The notes under the pieces: model-generated
The model's input: only the letters and a program-made list of their open reading frames with translations
Told to the model about the DNA's origin: nothing
Database searches by the model: none
Part shown: piece after piece, positions 18,573 through 26,445 of the stretch
Position numbering within the stretch: position 1 is the stretch's first letter
Layout of the letters: every line of letters begins with the position of its first letter
Source: Geotalea toluenoxydans JCM 15764
GTDB taxonomy: Bacteria > Desulfobacterota > Desulfuromonadia > Geobacterales > Geobacteraceae
DNA length: 64,000 bases
Direction: 5' to 3'
Assembly: GCF_001311985.1 (NCBI RefSeq)
Contig: NZ_BBCJ01000017.1
Location: forward strand, 42,947 to 106,946
Program-made: the position numbers and the translations under genes

Positions 18573-18685
18573 CTGGCCCAGTTTCCTTCAATTACCAGCC
18601 CATCTGACATGACCCCATCTGGCAATGGCTGAGAGCAAACCTGCTTGACCTGTGTTGCGCTTCATTGGCCAGTTTCCGTCAATTA
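18573..18685. repeat. Imperfect direct repeats, possible insertion-element end
   Basis: CTGGCCCAGTTTCCTTCAAT (18573) recurs as TTGGCCAGTTTCCGTCAAT (18665), 92 bases apart. Multiple short terminal repeats of this kind occur at the ends of IS21-like elements (family knowledge); no transposase is present. They lie between the truncated dehydrogenase and the toxin-antitoxin genes. Confidence 0.4.
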
Positions 18686-18689
18686 TAGA

Positions 18690-18717
18690 TTGACTTTATA
18701 CGTCATTGCCGTATATT
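18690..18717 (+). promoter_or_regulatory. Promoter and operator of the HigBA-like pair
   Basis: TTGACT, 16-base spacer and TATATT form a good sigma-70 promoter only six bases before ATG 18724. The inverted repeat TATACG-TCATTGC-CGTATA (18697-18715) covers the spacer and -10 box, the place for autorepression by the antitoxin. Confidence 0.7.
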
Positions 18718-18723
18718 GACTCT

Positions 18724-19044
18724 ATGGTCACATTCGTCGAATCACCGCTATTTACCAAGCAGGTCCATGATTATCTGACAGACGACGAATACCGGGTTTT
18801 TCAGGCGTTCCTTACTGCCACCCCAAATGCAGGCGATGTGGTACGCGGTTCCGGTGGAGTCCGCAAGGTTCGCTGGAGCCGCCGTGGCACCGGTAAAAGT
18901 GGTGGTGTGAGAGTCCTTTATTTTGCCCGTTCAGAAGCAGGCGAAATCTGGTTACTTCTGATTTATGCTAAAAGCGCTGTTGACAGCATTCCCGGCCACA
19001 TTCTCAAAGCACTCAAAGAGGAGATGGAACATGTCATTCGATGA
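18724..19044 (+). CDS. RelE/HigB-type toxin
   Basis: 106 residues, toxin-first order. The sequence (VTFVESPLFTKQV, GGVRKVRWSRRGTGKSGGVRVLYF, LLLIYAKSAVDSIPGHILKALKEEM) matches the RelE-like/HigB family that cleaves mRNA on the ribosome. The start is ATG 18724, close to the promoter, so the message would be nearly leaderless. The 3' end overlaps the antitoxin by 14 bases. Reported for the family: growth arrest relieved by the downstream HTH protein. Confidence 0.88.
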   Translation: MVTFVESPLFTKQVHDYLTDDEYRVFQAFLTATPNAGDVVRGSGGVRKVRWSRRGTGKSGGVRVLYFARSEAGEIWLLLIYAKSAVDSIPGHILKALKEEMEHVIR

Positions 19045-19342
19045 AAAAGAACTGCTTGCACGCGATGCGAATCGTAATATTGGTGAAGAACTGCTCCAGG
19101 CCGTACGAGACATTAAGGCGGGCAAGGTCGGGCGTGTTTCCACCCTTGAAGTTTCTCCAATAGCTACCGCTCGTCAAAAAATCGGCCTTTCACAGAGCGA
19201 GTTCGCAAAAATGCTCGGTGTGTCGCTCCGAACTCTCCAGGAGTGGGAGCAAGGACGCCGGACGCCATCAGGCGCGGCGAAGTCTCTTATCACCATTGCC
19301 ATCAAAAAGCCGGAGATTATAAAGGAATTGCTCGCTGCTTAA
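19031..19342 (+). CDS. HigA-like XRE-family antitoxin
   Basis: 103 residues with a C-terminal Cro/CI helix-turn-helix (ARQKIGLSQSEFAKMLGVSLRTLQEWEQGRRTP). The N-terminal part (ELLQAVRDIKAGKVGR) likely binds the toxin. GAGGAG inside the toxin gene sets ATG 19031. It should neutralise the upstream toxin and repress the promoter through the inverted repeat at 18697-18715. Confidence 0.9.
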   Translation: MSFDEKELLARDANRNIGEELLQAVRDIKAGKVGRVSTLEVSPIATARQKIGLSQSEFAKMLGVSLRTLQEWEQGRRTPSGAAKSLITIAIKKPEIIKELLAA

Positions 19343-19398
19343 GTAGTCCGGGTTCCTGCAAATCACCAGATGCAAAGCCTGACATCATCTCCCTATTT

Positions 19399-20058
19399 TC
19401 AGGGGCTGATCTCAGACCCTGCCTTGACTTGAGCTCCAGCCTCACCCCATTTCCGTGCCAGCTTTTCAATGCTTTTGCTGCTTTCCGTCGCGATACCATC
19501 TTGGAAGAGCGTCACTTTGTAGCGGCGATTCAGGGCGCCACGGGCTGTGGCGTTCACACAGTAAGCCCCGTCCAAGCCCGTGATTAATAATTGGCTTATC
19601 TGCTTTTCTGCAAGGTAAGCGTCAAGCTCGGGGTTGGAAAACGCGTCCGGCCGATTCTTGGAGAGGGTGATGGCCATGGGGACTTTGATGAGGCGGTGGT
19701 CCATGTCCGTTCCAGGGGAACCAGGAGCGTTGATCCCGTCTGTGAAAAATGACATGATTGGGTTATCGATCACATTTTTTATATAAACAACAGTAAGTCC
19801 CTTTTTTTGAGCCTGTGCAAGTAAGGTGTTAGAGACCCTCACAATTCGGTCTCCGTCATGGTACCGCTTCTTAGCTTGGGGTCCCGTGTAATCTTCCTGG
19901 ATATCAATGATGAGAAGTGCAGCACGTGGAACTGCATATTTCTTGATTGGTATTCCCCTTGTTGGACGCATGCTCCAGTAGATCAGAGCAAAGAGCATAA
20001 GTGCCAAAAGAAGAACCGAAGTAGCCGACCAGTACAGAAATTTTTTCAATCGCTTCAT
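19399..20058 (-). CDS. Membrane-anchored isochorismatase-family cysteine hydrolase
   Basis: A membrane helix near the N-terminus (SATSVLLLALMLFALIYWSM) is followed by the isochorismatase fold with Asp in LLIIDIQEDYTG, a central Lys and the nucleophile Cys in ITGLDGAYCVNATARGAL. That triad is used by nicotinamidase and related hydrolases. Membrane anchoring is unusual. The start is ATG 20058 with a weak GAGAG site. Its neighbours in the island encode TIR proteins, so an NAD-related substrate is conceivable but unproven. Confidence 0.8.
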   Translation of the reverse strand: MKRLKKFLYWSATSVLLLALMLFALIYWSMRPTRGIPIKKYAVPRAALLIIDIQEDYTGPQAKKRYHDGDRIVRVSNTLLAQAQKKGLTVVYIKNVIDNPIMSFFTDGINAPGSPGTDMDHRLIKVPMAITLSKNRPDAFSNPELDAYLAEKQISQLLITGLDGAYCVNATARGALNRRYKVTLFQDGIATESSKSIEKLARKWGEAGAQVKAGSEISP

Positions 20059-20152
20059 TATAGATGTCTCTCTCTTGACTTTATTGTTGTAACACAACGG
20101 CTCAAGGAACACGGGGCGCGAAGCGATCCAGTGGAGCTCGTTGTTCGCGTTT

Positions 20153-20788
20153 TTAATTGTCAATCTTGATGGACTTAAGTATCTCTGCGAATTCTTTTTC
20201 TGATACATCCGGACCCTCCTGATGGCCTGACATGCTCAACATAAACATGAACTTGCCACGAGGAATAAGCCAAAGTCTGCTCAAGGTCGGAAACGTCCTT
20301 CCTTCGGCGTTGCTAACGGTGTACTTGGATTTGGTATAGGCAGCCTTCTGACCACCAACAACTGTCTCTCTTATATTTTCGACGGACTTGAAATCAACCA
20401 TTGCACGTTGCATTGACGGGATCACTAAATTCATAAGCTCCAGGGCAGACTTGTCTTCTAGTTGACCAAGCGGGCGAAGTAGGATTTGCACACTTGGATT
20501 AAGATCGTCGTATGGTTCTTCATATTTCATTATCGCTATCAAGGGAGCGCTAGCCCTTTGCCTCATCTGTTCTTCTAGCTCTTTATCTTTTAATCGCACA
20601 TTAGCACGATTGGTAGCGATCTGGTCAGTAGTGGCAAAGACCCAGCCTTTTGGTTTAGTTATTGAGAACCCTGCCGTTGGACTTCTGAATGTATCCTCCT
20701 CTTGTTTTGAATTGCCTTTCTCGGCAGCCATGGCAGGCAGGAGTGTTATCAGGGTAATAAAGAGGGATACTATTATTTTCTTTGCCAT
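20153..20788 (-). CDS. Secreted protein with a DcrB/PsbP-like domain
   Basis: A clear signal peptide (VSLFITLITLLPAMAA) precedes a 190-residue domain beginning FRSPTAGFSITKPKGWVFAT, characteristic of small periplasmic PsbP/DcrB-type folds. AGGAAAG precedes ATG 20788. Between this gene and the TIR gene upstream, 20789-20892 holds no gene. Function unknown. Confidence 0.75.
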   Translation of the reverse strand: MAKKIIVSLFITLITLLPAMAAEKGNSKQEEDTFRSPTAGFSITKPKGWVFATTDQIATNRANVRLKDKELEEQMRQRASAPLIAIMKYEEPYDDLNPSVQILLRPLGQLEDKSALELMNLVIPSMQRAMVDFKSVENIRETVVGGQKAAYTKSKYTVSNAEGRTFPTLSRLWLIPRGKFMFMLSMSGHQEGPDVSEKEFAEILKSIKIDN

Positions 20789-20892
20789 TATCTTTCCTTT
20801 CTTTGCGCGAACGTCGTGGGGCGCAGTGGCGGAGCGAAGCGGAGACCGGCTGCCGCTGCCTGGTTGGGGATTCCTGTATCCATAAAACGCGT

Positions 20893-22119
20893 TCAGGAGC
20901 GACTTTTCACGAAACGGCGAGTCGCTGGCGTGCGCTCTATTGATGCAGTAAGCCAGTCTCCCATGCATAAATGGCTGAGTTCTTTCACAAGCTTCCGGTT
21001 TATAAGGTAGGCCATCGCGGGATTCAAACGCCTTGCCTCCCAGCCGTATATCTCAGCAATCGCGTTTGGGTCTTCAGGAAAATCATCAGAATTCTGCATG
21101 TCGACCGCCAGTTTCAGAGCGTCCTCACTTGGGTCCCACGGCATCGAAAAGCGGTCGAAGGTCACGAATAGCTCGGCCTCCGGGTGAACTTTGCCATAGT
21201 GATCGGCATGCACCATTCCGTGCAGCTCATGCACGGCATCTTGGACATCTTCGTCTGAGAGCCCAGTTGCAGCCACGAGGTCATTGATTTCAAGCCACGG
21301 ATCAAATTTCCGCGCGTACTTAGTTCTCTCAACAAACACTTTGGCGACAGCGTTGGCTGCGGGCGAAAACCCAGAATCGGTGGAGGTTTTGATTTCTGCC
21401 ACAACCGTAGGTGCCTGGCCAAGAACTGGTTTTTTCGTCACACCATATATATCGTTGACGAGTTGAGCGACATCCTTGTCTGAGTCAGTTACGACGGGTG
21501 AAAGCATGCCCTGCAAGAGTGGCGGCAGTTCTTTTACTTCAAGCTGGTGCCGGAGTGGGATGAATGTCACCTTTGATTGGAGCTTGAGCATCAGGCCGGC
21601 ATCCATCTCCTGATTGACCCACGGCTTCGTTAGTGAGTTGGGTGTCAGAAGCACGATAAAATGCGTACAGGTGCCAAGGCCTTCGTCTATCTTCTGACGT
21701 AAGCTATCGCCAGCCTTTAGGCACCATTCTGCCCACCAAGTCTCAACACCACGCCCTTGTAACAGGTGAGCAATCTGACCGGCCAACTCTCGATCTTCCC
21801 ATGCGTAACTCATAAATGCGATCGGAGGAGAAGAAACAACATAGGGTATTTTTGCCTTGGGAGCGGAGGTATCGACAGTAGTAAGATCCAAGCGCTCGTG
21901 TACCAATGCCAGTAATTCAGGTGAGCCTTCAATCTTGTAGGACATGTTTTCAAGTGACGTACCTGAGAAGACTACGGTCGGGAACTCTCCCGTTTCCGGA
22001 TGTCGGATAGCGCATACTTTCTCGCGAATTTGCTCGGCAGCCTTCTCCATAAGTGATTTCATGAGACTTTCAGTGAAGTCTTTGGGATCGAAAGGTTTTC
22101 CATTAAACGTCATACCCAT
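20893..22119 (-). CDS. TIR-domain protein with N- and C-terminal extensions
   Basis: 408 residues. Residues 1-98 form an unassigned N-terminal domain; a TIR domain spans about 99-225 (PIAFMSYAWEDRELAGQIAHL, then W128-x-x-E131 and LKAGDSL, then THFIVLLTPNSLTKPWVNQE). The W-x-x-E...GDSL segment is where bacterial TIR NADases carry the catalytic glutamate. The C-terminal 180 residues look helical and partly winged-helix-like (WLEINDLVAATGLSDEDVQDAVHEL). AAGGAGG lies nine bases before ATG 22119. It is the third gene of a set with the 2TM and TIR-2TM genes, 107 bases downstream of the 2TM gene. A defence role is inferred. Confidence 0.85.
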   Translation of the reverse strand: MGMTFNGKPFDPKDFTESLMKSLMEKAAEQIREKVCAIRHPETGEFPTVVFSGTSLENMSYKIEGSPELLALVHERLDLTTVDTSAPKAKIPYVVSSPPIAFMSYAWEDRELAGQIAHLLQGRGVETWWAEWCLKAGDSLRQKIDEGLGTCTHFIVLLTPNSLTKPWVNQEMDAGLMLKLQSKVTFIPLRHQLEVKELPPLLQGMLSPVVTDSDKDVAQLVNDIYGVTKKPVLGQAPTVVAEIKTSTDSGFSPAANAVAKVFVERTKYARKFDPWLEINDLVAATGLSDEDVQDAVHELHGMVHADHYGKVHPEAELFVTFDRFSMPWDPSEDALKLAVDMQNSDDFPEDPNAIAEIYGWEARRLNPAMAYLINRKLVKELSHLCMGDWLTASIERTPATRRFVKSRS

Positions 22120-22225
22120 TGCGACATACCTCCTTACAGCGGCTGATTCACTCTTCGGTGTGAACCGGCGTTGAAATATGACCATGCACCCAAGGCTGAC
22201 CCACCCAACGGCTGGCTGGTGAGCC

Positions 22226-22636
22226 TCACAGCTCTGCGGTCTGGCCGTCTCCTTCATTGGATTTCGAGCCATTATTTTCGCTGACCAACATGCCGTCATA
22301 TGAATTAATTGTAGAAGTTGCAGGTTCAAGCTTTGTCATATAATTCGGATTTAGAACAATTTTCCACACACATACTATAAGGCCAAGAACATCTCCGAAA
22401 AGAGCAGCTCCAGCTGCCGTAACAACTTCAGGCGGAAATTCAGAGTGCTTAAATACGATGTATGATGATACAACCATTATCACTCCAAGAAGAAATACTG
22501 CAGAGTAGCCCATCACCAGTCTCAGAGTGAACCAAAGATTCTCTTGTGTTTTCCGTTGGTCAAAAGTCTCTTTTTCTTGCCGTAGCTTCTCTGCCTCACG
22601 CTCGAAAATGACCGGAAGGAAGTCATCTTTATTCAT
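22226..22636 (-). CDS. Two-helix membrane protein with N-terminal coiled coil
   Basis: 136 residues: a charged coiled-coil start (FEREAEKLRQEKETFDQRKTQ), membrane helices at about 38-60 and 70-93, and a polar tail. The layout is that of small 2TM effectors (as in SLATT-type proteins), though I cannot assign a family. The start overlaps the end of the TIR-2TM gene by eight bases, so both are translated together. The AT-rich composition differs from the backbone. Confidence 0.75.
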   Translation of the reverse strand: MNKDDFLPVIFEREAEKLRQEKETFDQRKTQENLWFTLRLVMGYSAVFLLGVIMVVSSYIVFKHSEFPPEVVTAAGAALFGDVLGLIVCVWKIVLNPNYMTKLEPATSTINSYDGMLVSENNGSKSNEGDGQTAEL

Positions 22637-23412
22637 TTGACACCCCCGGACCTGACTTCATTTTCTCTATAATTGATTCTATAGACTGCATCTGCATTTC
22701 AATTCTTTCAATATCTCTCTTTCTTAATTTTGCAGAATAAATAAGCGAGGTGATAAGCCCAGCGAAGAAAGTTGAAGCAGTTGTTATTAACACTGCAAAA
22801 GTAATTTTTGTAAATGACAAGAATAATGCAACGACTAGAACCATAATAAGTGATGTAACAACAGCAAAACGTGCCTGTTGAGTCATTAACATTTGTTTGG
22901 CATTGTTTTTTAGTTCATACAGTTCCTTTTCCCAAATCAAAATTTGTTCTTGCGCATTAGTTACTTCCTGCCTTGCTTTGTGAGCTTGAGTCATATCAAT
23001 GTTAGATTGGTCTGTTTGCAAAATAGATCTTATTAATAGTGGTAGATTCTGCTTATATTTTCCATCGTCTGTCATTTCTAGGTATAATAAATCCTTCAAA
23101 AAGAACGGAATATCTATATCTTTCTCAAGAACAATTGGAATGATTTTGTGCTTAACTCCCTTCTCACGTCGAGCTCTAGCAAGTGCTATCTCTGTGCTGA
23201 CCCATGGATTTGCAGAGCTTTGGCGAGAAAGGATTAAGACGAATGCATCCGAATCTAAAATAGCTGAACCAATCTTCTCAACAATCGACTCACCTGGGCT
23301 ATGGCATCACGATAGACAAAAGCATCGATACCCGCTTTCTGCAAATCTGATGCAAGACGCCGAGCAAATTCAGTGTCTTTTGAAATATGGCTTATGAAGA
23401 CTTTTTTGTTCA
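22629..23412 (-). CDS. TIR domain fused to two membrane helices (frameshifted)
   Basis: Translation from ATG 23412 gives a TIR start MNKKVFISHISKDTEFARRL. After one restored C near 23300 (GCCCAGG to GCCCCAGG) it continues APGESIVEKIGSAILDSDAF, LILSRQSSANPWVSTEIALA and IIPIVLEKDI. A coiled coil (about 145-178) and two adjacent membrane helices (about 184-203, 206-226) follow, then a second coiled segment. A TIR enzyme with a 2TM module suggests NAD cleavage or signalling coupled to membrane disruption. It is first in the operon and overlaps the 2TM gene. Without repair only the C-terminal 156 residues would be called. Confidence 0.75.
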
Positions 23413-23559
23413 TATTTTCCCTATGTTTGTGTCCAACGGGGTCGCGAGCTGGAGCGGAATAGGGGGCATTCTATTTGCTGGTTTGCTAGTAACCAATACC
23501 TTCTCCCTCTTTGCGTCAGCCGCCCGGCCCGCCGATAGTTGTACTTTTCGGACGATATC

Positions 23560-23588
23560 TTGACAATGGTACTAAATCGTAGTACTAA
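23560..23588 (+). promoter_or_regulatory. Promoter and repeats in front of hicAB
   Basis: TTGACA, 17-base spacer and TACTAA. The word GTACTAAA occurs twice (at about 23569 and 23582), a direct repeat overlapping spacer and -10, probably the HicB operator. Transcription would start at or next to the GTG start codon at 23595. Confidence 0.7.
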
Positions 23589-23594
23589 AAACTG

Positions 23595-23849
23595 GTGAGA
23601 CGAAAACACCTTAAAACTCTGGCATCGATCTTTACTCACCCCGTCCCGGGAAACATTCAATGGCCTGATATTGTGGCTCTCTTCAAAGAGCTTGGGGCCG
23701 AGATCACCGAGCGAGAAGGTTCACGCGTTGGTATTCGTCTCTTTGGAGATCGTAGAGTATTTCACCGCCCGCATCCTACTCCGAATACGGACAAGGGAGC
23801 TGTCGCCGCCATACGCAAATGGCTTGAAGAAAATGGAGTCAACCCATGA
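23595..23849 (+). CDS. hicA: HicA toxin
   Basis: 84 residues of the dsRBD-like HicA fold with the catalytic histidine region (RVFHRPHPTPNTDKGAVAAIRKWLEENG). HicA cleaves mRNA. The GTG start at 23595 lies directly after the promoter, so the mRNA may be leaderless. It overlaps hicB by four bases. Confidence 0.9.
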   Translation: MRRKHLKTLASIFTHPVPGNIQWPDIVALFKELGAEITEREGSRVGIRLFGDRRVFHRPHPTPNTDKGAVAAIRKWLEENGVNP

Positions 23850-24184
23850 ACAATATGACTATCAACGGCTATGATGCAGTCATTTCCTATGACCCGGAAA
23901 TCGACATGTTCCGGGGGGAATTTGTTGGGATCAACGGTGGTGCGGATTTCTATGCCGGCACTGTTGACGATCTTCGGAAGCAGGGCGAAATTTCCCTCAA
24001 AGCCTTTCTCGATATGTGTGCCGAAGATGGGGTTGAGCCGCGCAAACACTTCTCCGGGAAATTCAATTTGAGAATCCCTCCTGCTCTGCATCAGCGCCTC
24101 GCTGCACAAGCCGCCGCTCACGGCAAGAGTATCAATGCCTGGGTCGTTGAACTCCTGTCGGAATGTGCAGTTCATGATCATTGA
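23846..24184 (+). CDS. hicB: HicB antitoxin
   Basis: 112 residues: an N-terminal partial RNase H-like domain that binds the toxin (YDAVISYDPEIDMFRGEFVGI) and a C-terminal ribbon-helix-helix (FNLRIPPALHQRLAAQAAAHGKSINAWVVELL) for DNA binding. The ATGA overlap with hicA gives translational coupling. It should repress the promoter at 23560-23588. Confidence 0.92.
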   Translation: MNNMTINGYDAVISYDPEIDMFRGEFVGINGGADFYAGTVDDLRKQGEISLKAFLDMCAEDGVEPRKHFSGKFNLRIPPALHQRLAAQAAAHGKSINAWVVELLSECAVHDH

Positions 24185-24347
24185 GCACCCCAGCTCAGGT
24201 AAAACCCACCATTAGCGCGCAATATAAACCCGATCTTAATTATTGTCAAAGGATCAGAGCCACTTTCTGCCTGTATTTCGATTAGCTAAAAGCATCTGCA
24301 CGATGCCCCGCCAGCTGCGCCGTGTCAAACATCTGCCCTGCCTGAAA

Positions 24348-24375
24348 TTGCATATCTCCTCCCATCGGCTACAAT
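24348..24375 (+). promoter_or_regulatory. Promoter of the thiolase-like gene
   Basis: TTGCAT, 16-base spacer and TACAAT, 42 bases before ATG 24417. The stretch 24185-24347 between hicB and this promoter shows no gene. Confidence 0.5.
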
Positions 24376-24416
24376 GTGATTCACACTTCGCAAAGCCAAT
24401 GGGGAAGGGATCGACC

Positions 24417-26078
24417 ATGAAAACAGCTTTTCATCCGCGCAGGGTCTATATTGCGGCGTCGTATATGGCGCCGGTGGGGCGGTACAATGGCAAGGAACGG
24501 GAGGCATGCACCTTTCTGGAACTGGCGGAAAAGGCGGCGGCTGTGTTTGCATCCAGCCCGGTTCGCCCCAGGGATATTGAGGCCGTCGTCGTGGGGAGCC
24601 AGAATCCGGGGGCATTTTCCGGGGTGGACAACACCGCCGCCAAGGTGGCCGGGGTGCTGGGCATTTCCGGCGCCAAGTCGGTGTTGATCGATACCGCCTC
24701 ATCGTCGGGGGCATCTGCCTTTGAAAACGCCTACATGGAGATTGCCTCGGGGCGCTCCGACCATGTCCTGGCCATGGGCATCCAGAAGATGAGCGACGTC
24801 TCCACCTGGATGCCACCAAGATTGTCGCCGGGGTCATCGACCGGGACGAGGCGGAGTTCGGCCTGTCCATGCCTGCCTGCGGCGCACTGGTGCCCGGTCT
24901 CTCATGCAGCGCCTGAATCTCTCAGAGGAGGAATGGACGGCCTTCTCGGCCATGCTCACCGAACGGCCCATCGCTTTGCCGCCCGCAACCCCGATGCCCA
25001 TCTCAATTTCCAGATTCCGGTGGATGAGTATTACCGGCAGATTGTCAACGGCAAGAACTACATGTACTGGTGGCCGTTGCGCTACCACGATTTCTGCCCC
25101 ATGTCCGACGGGGTGGCGGCGGTCATCCTCACGGCTCGCCCCCAGGAGGTCATGGTGACCGGCGTGGGGAGCGCCACCGACATACCGACCATCGCCGACC
25201 GTCGCTATTTCCAGTCATTCCCGGCGACGGTGCGGGCGGCGGCCGCTGCCTATGGCATGGCCGGCATCAAGGACATCACCACCTTCGCCGGAAAGCTGCA
25301 TGTGAACATGCACGATCCCTTTAACGGCTTCGGTCCCATCAATATGGTGGATCTGGGTATTATCCCCCGGACGCGGCTTCTGGACGGCCTCTTCGATGAC
25401 AGCCTCACCGGCGAGCGGGGCCGATTCCCCACCAACCTTACGGGAGGACTGAAGGGGCGCGGCCATCCCTTGGGGGCCACCGGCATGATCCAGGTGGTGG
25501 AAAATCACCGGCTGATTCTGGAGAGGGGCTTCCAGGCAGGCCTTTCCCATTCCATCGGCGGCCCCATCAACAACAATGTGGTGATCCTGCTGGAGCGGGT
25601 TTCACATTTTCGCCACCGTCCCTGCCAGCCATACAAGCCGTGGGGGTTGCCGTCCCTGGGTACGCTGAAACCCAAGCAGGTCACCATAGATGCCCTTCTG
25701 TCCGGCACTGAGACGGTCGAAGGTAGCTACGTCACTTCCACCACCCGCTTCGACTACAAAACCGGGCAGCCGCTCAATACGTTGATGCTGGTGTCTTGCC
25801 GCATGAACGGTGGCCGCTATACCTTCCTCTTCGGCATCGGCGGCGAGCATTACCAGAGCATCGCCAGCCTGGCGCCGGGGGACAGGTTGAGCCTGGAGCG
25901 CAAAGATGGTCTGATCCTCGTCAACCAGATGCCGGTCAAGCGTTTTTACCAGCGCACCCTGGATGGCCTGATGGAATTTGCCGAATCGGGATGGAGGATA
26001 TTCCAGGGAAAGAAGGTGATACAAGATAAGAAGAAAGCCGAAGGCGAGCCAACCCTTTGTTCCGGTGGAGCAGCATGA
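24417..26078 (+). CDS. Thiolase-family acyltransferase with C-terminal OB-like domain (three frameshifts)
   Basis: The N-terminal part is a thiolase/acetyl-CoA acetyltransferase-like fold (VVVGSQNPGAF; SGASAFENAYMEIASGRSDHVLAMGIQKM; C-terminal GLKGRGHPLGATGMIQVVE with the catalytic His). The last 150 residues form a separate beta-rich domain (TVEGSYVTSTTRFDYKTGQP; MLVSCRMNGGRYTFLFGIGGE) like DUF35/OB partners of thiolases. Three lost G bases (near 24811, 24887 and 24967) garble residues about 132-185; repair gives WMATKIVAGVIDRDEAEFGL and CGALVARSLMQRL. It is coupled to the HTH/Zn-ribbon gene downstream. The exact acyl substrate is unknown. Confidence 0.8.
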   Translation: MKTAFHPRRVYIAASYMAPVGRYNGKEREACTFLELAEKAAAVFASSPVRPRDIEAVVVGSQNPGAFSGVDNTAAKVAGVLGISGAKSVLIDTASSSGASAFENAYMEIASGRSDHVLAMGIQKMSDVSTWMPPRLSPGSSTGTRRSSACPCLPAAHWCPVSHAAPESLRGGMDGLLGHAHRTAHRFAARNPDAHLNFQIPVDEYYRQIVNGKNYMYWWPLRYHDFCPMSDGVAAVILTARPQEVMVTGVGSATDIPTIADRRYFQSFPATVRAAAAAYGMAGIKDITTFAGKLHVNMHDPFNGFGPINMVDLGIIPRTRLLDGLFDDSLTGERGRFPTNLTGGLKGRGHPLGATGMIQVVENHRLILERGFQAGLSHSIGGPINNNVVILLERVSHFRHRPCQPYKPWGLPSLGTLKPKQVTIDALLSGTETVEGSYVTSTTRFDYKTGQPLNTLMLVSCRMNGGRYTFLFGIGGEHYQSIASLAPGDRLSLERKDGLILVNQMPVKRFYQRTLDGLMEFAESGWRIFQGKKVIQDKKKAEGEPTLCSGGAA

Positions 26079-26372
26079 AACCGTCCGCCATGCCATCATC
26101 GCCCTCCTGGAGAAAAATGAGCTGACCGCCCGGGAGATTTCCGAGCAGACCGGCATCGGCGAAAAGGATATCTACGACCATCTAGAGCATATACAGCTGC
26201 ACAGCAGAATCTTCATCTGGCCGTGACACCTGCTGTCTGCCGCAAGTGCGGGTTTGTCTTCAGAAAAAGAGAGCGCCTGAAGAAGCCGGGGCGTTGCCCG
26301 GTCTGTCGCGGAGAATTCATCGACCCACCATCCTTTTTCATCCAAAGTGGCTCTGGTGCCGGTTCCTGTTAA
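26065..26372 (+). CDS. HTH plus zinc-ribbon regulator (frameshifted)
   Basis: Overlapping the thiolase stop, GTG 26065 begins VEQHETVRHAIIALLEK, then LTAREISEQTGIGEKDIYDH, a winged HTH. After one restored G near 26198 the frame continues LAVTPAVCRKCGFVFRKRERL, then CPVCRGEFIDPP: a CxxC/CxxC zinc ribbon. This is the layout of a conserved small predicted regulator group. It is too broken to appear as one ORF. Probably DNA binding; the target is unknown. Confidence 0.7.
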
Positions 26373-26445
26373 TCGTGTTGACATGCTGCCGCACAACAGT
26401 GTATTGAATCTGTGCATATGTTAATCATGGCAGGAGATGACACTG

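Noticed and set aside
20893..23412. Direct assignment to Thoeris
   Set aside because: No ThsA (SIR2-SLOG or TM-macro) gene adjoins the TIR genes; the macro-like remnant is 37 kb away and truncated.
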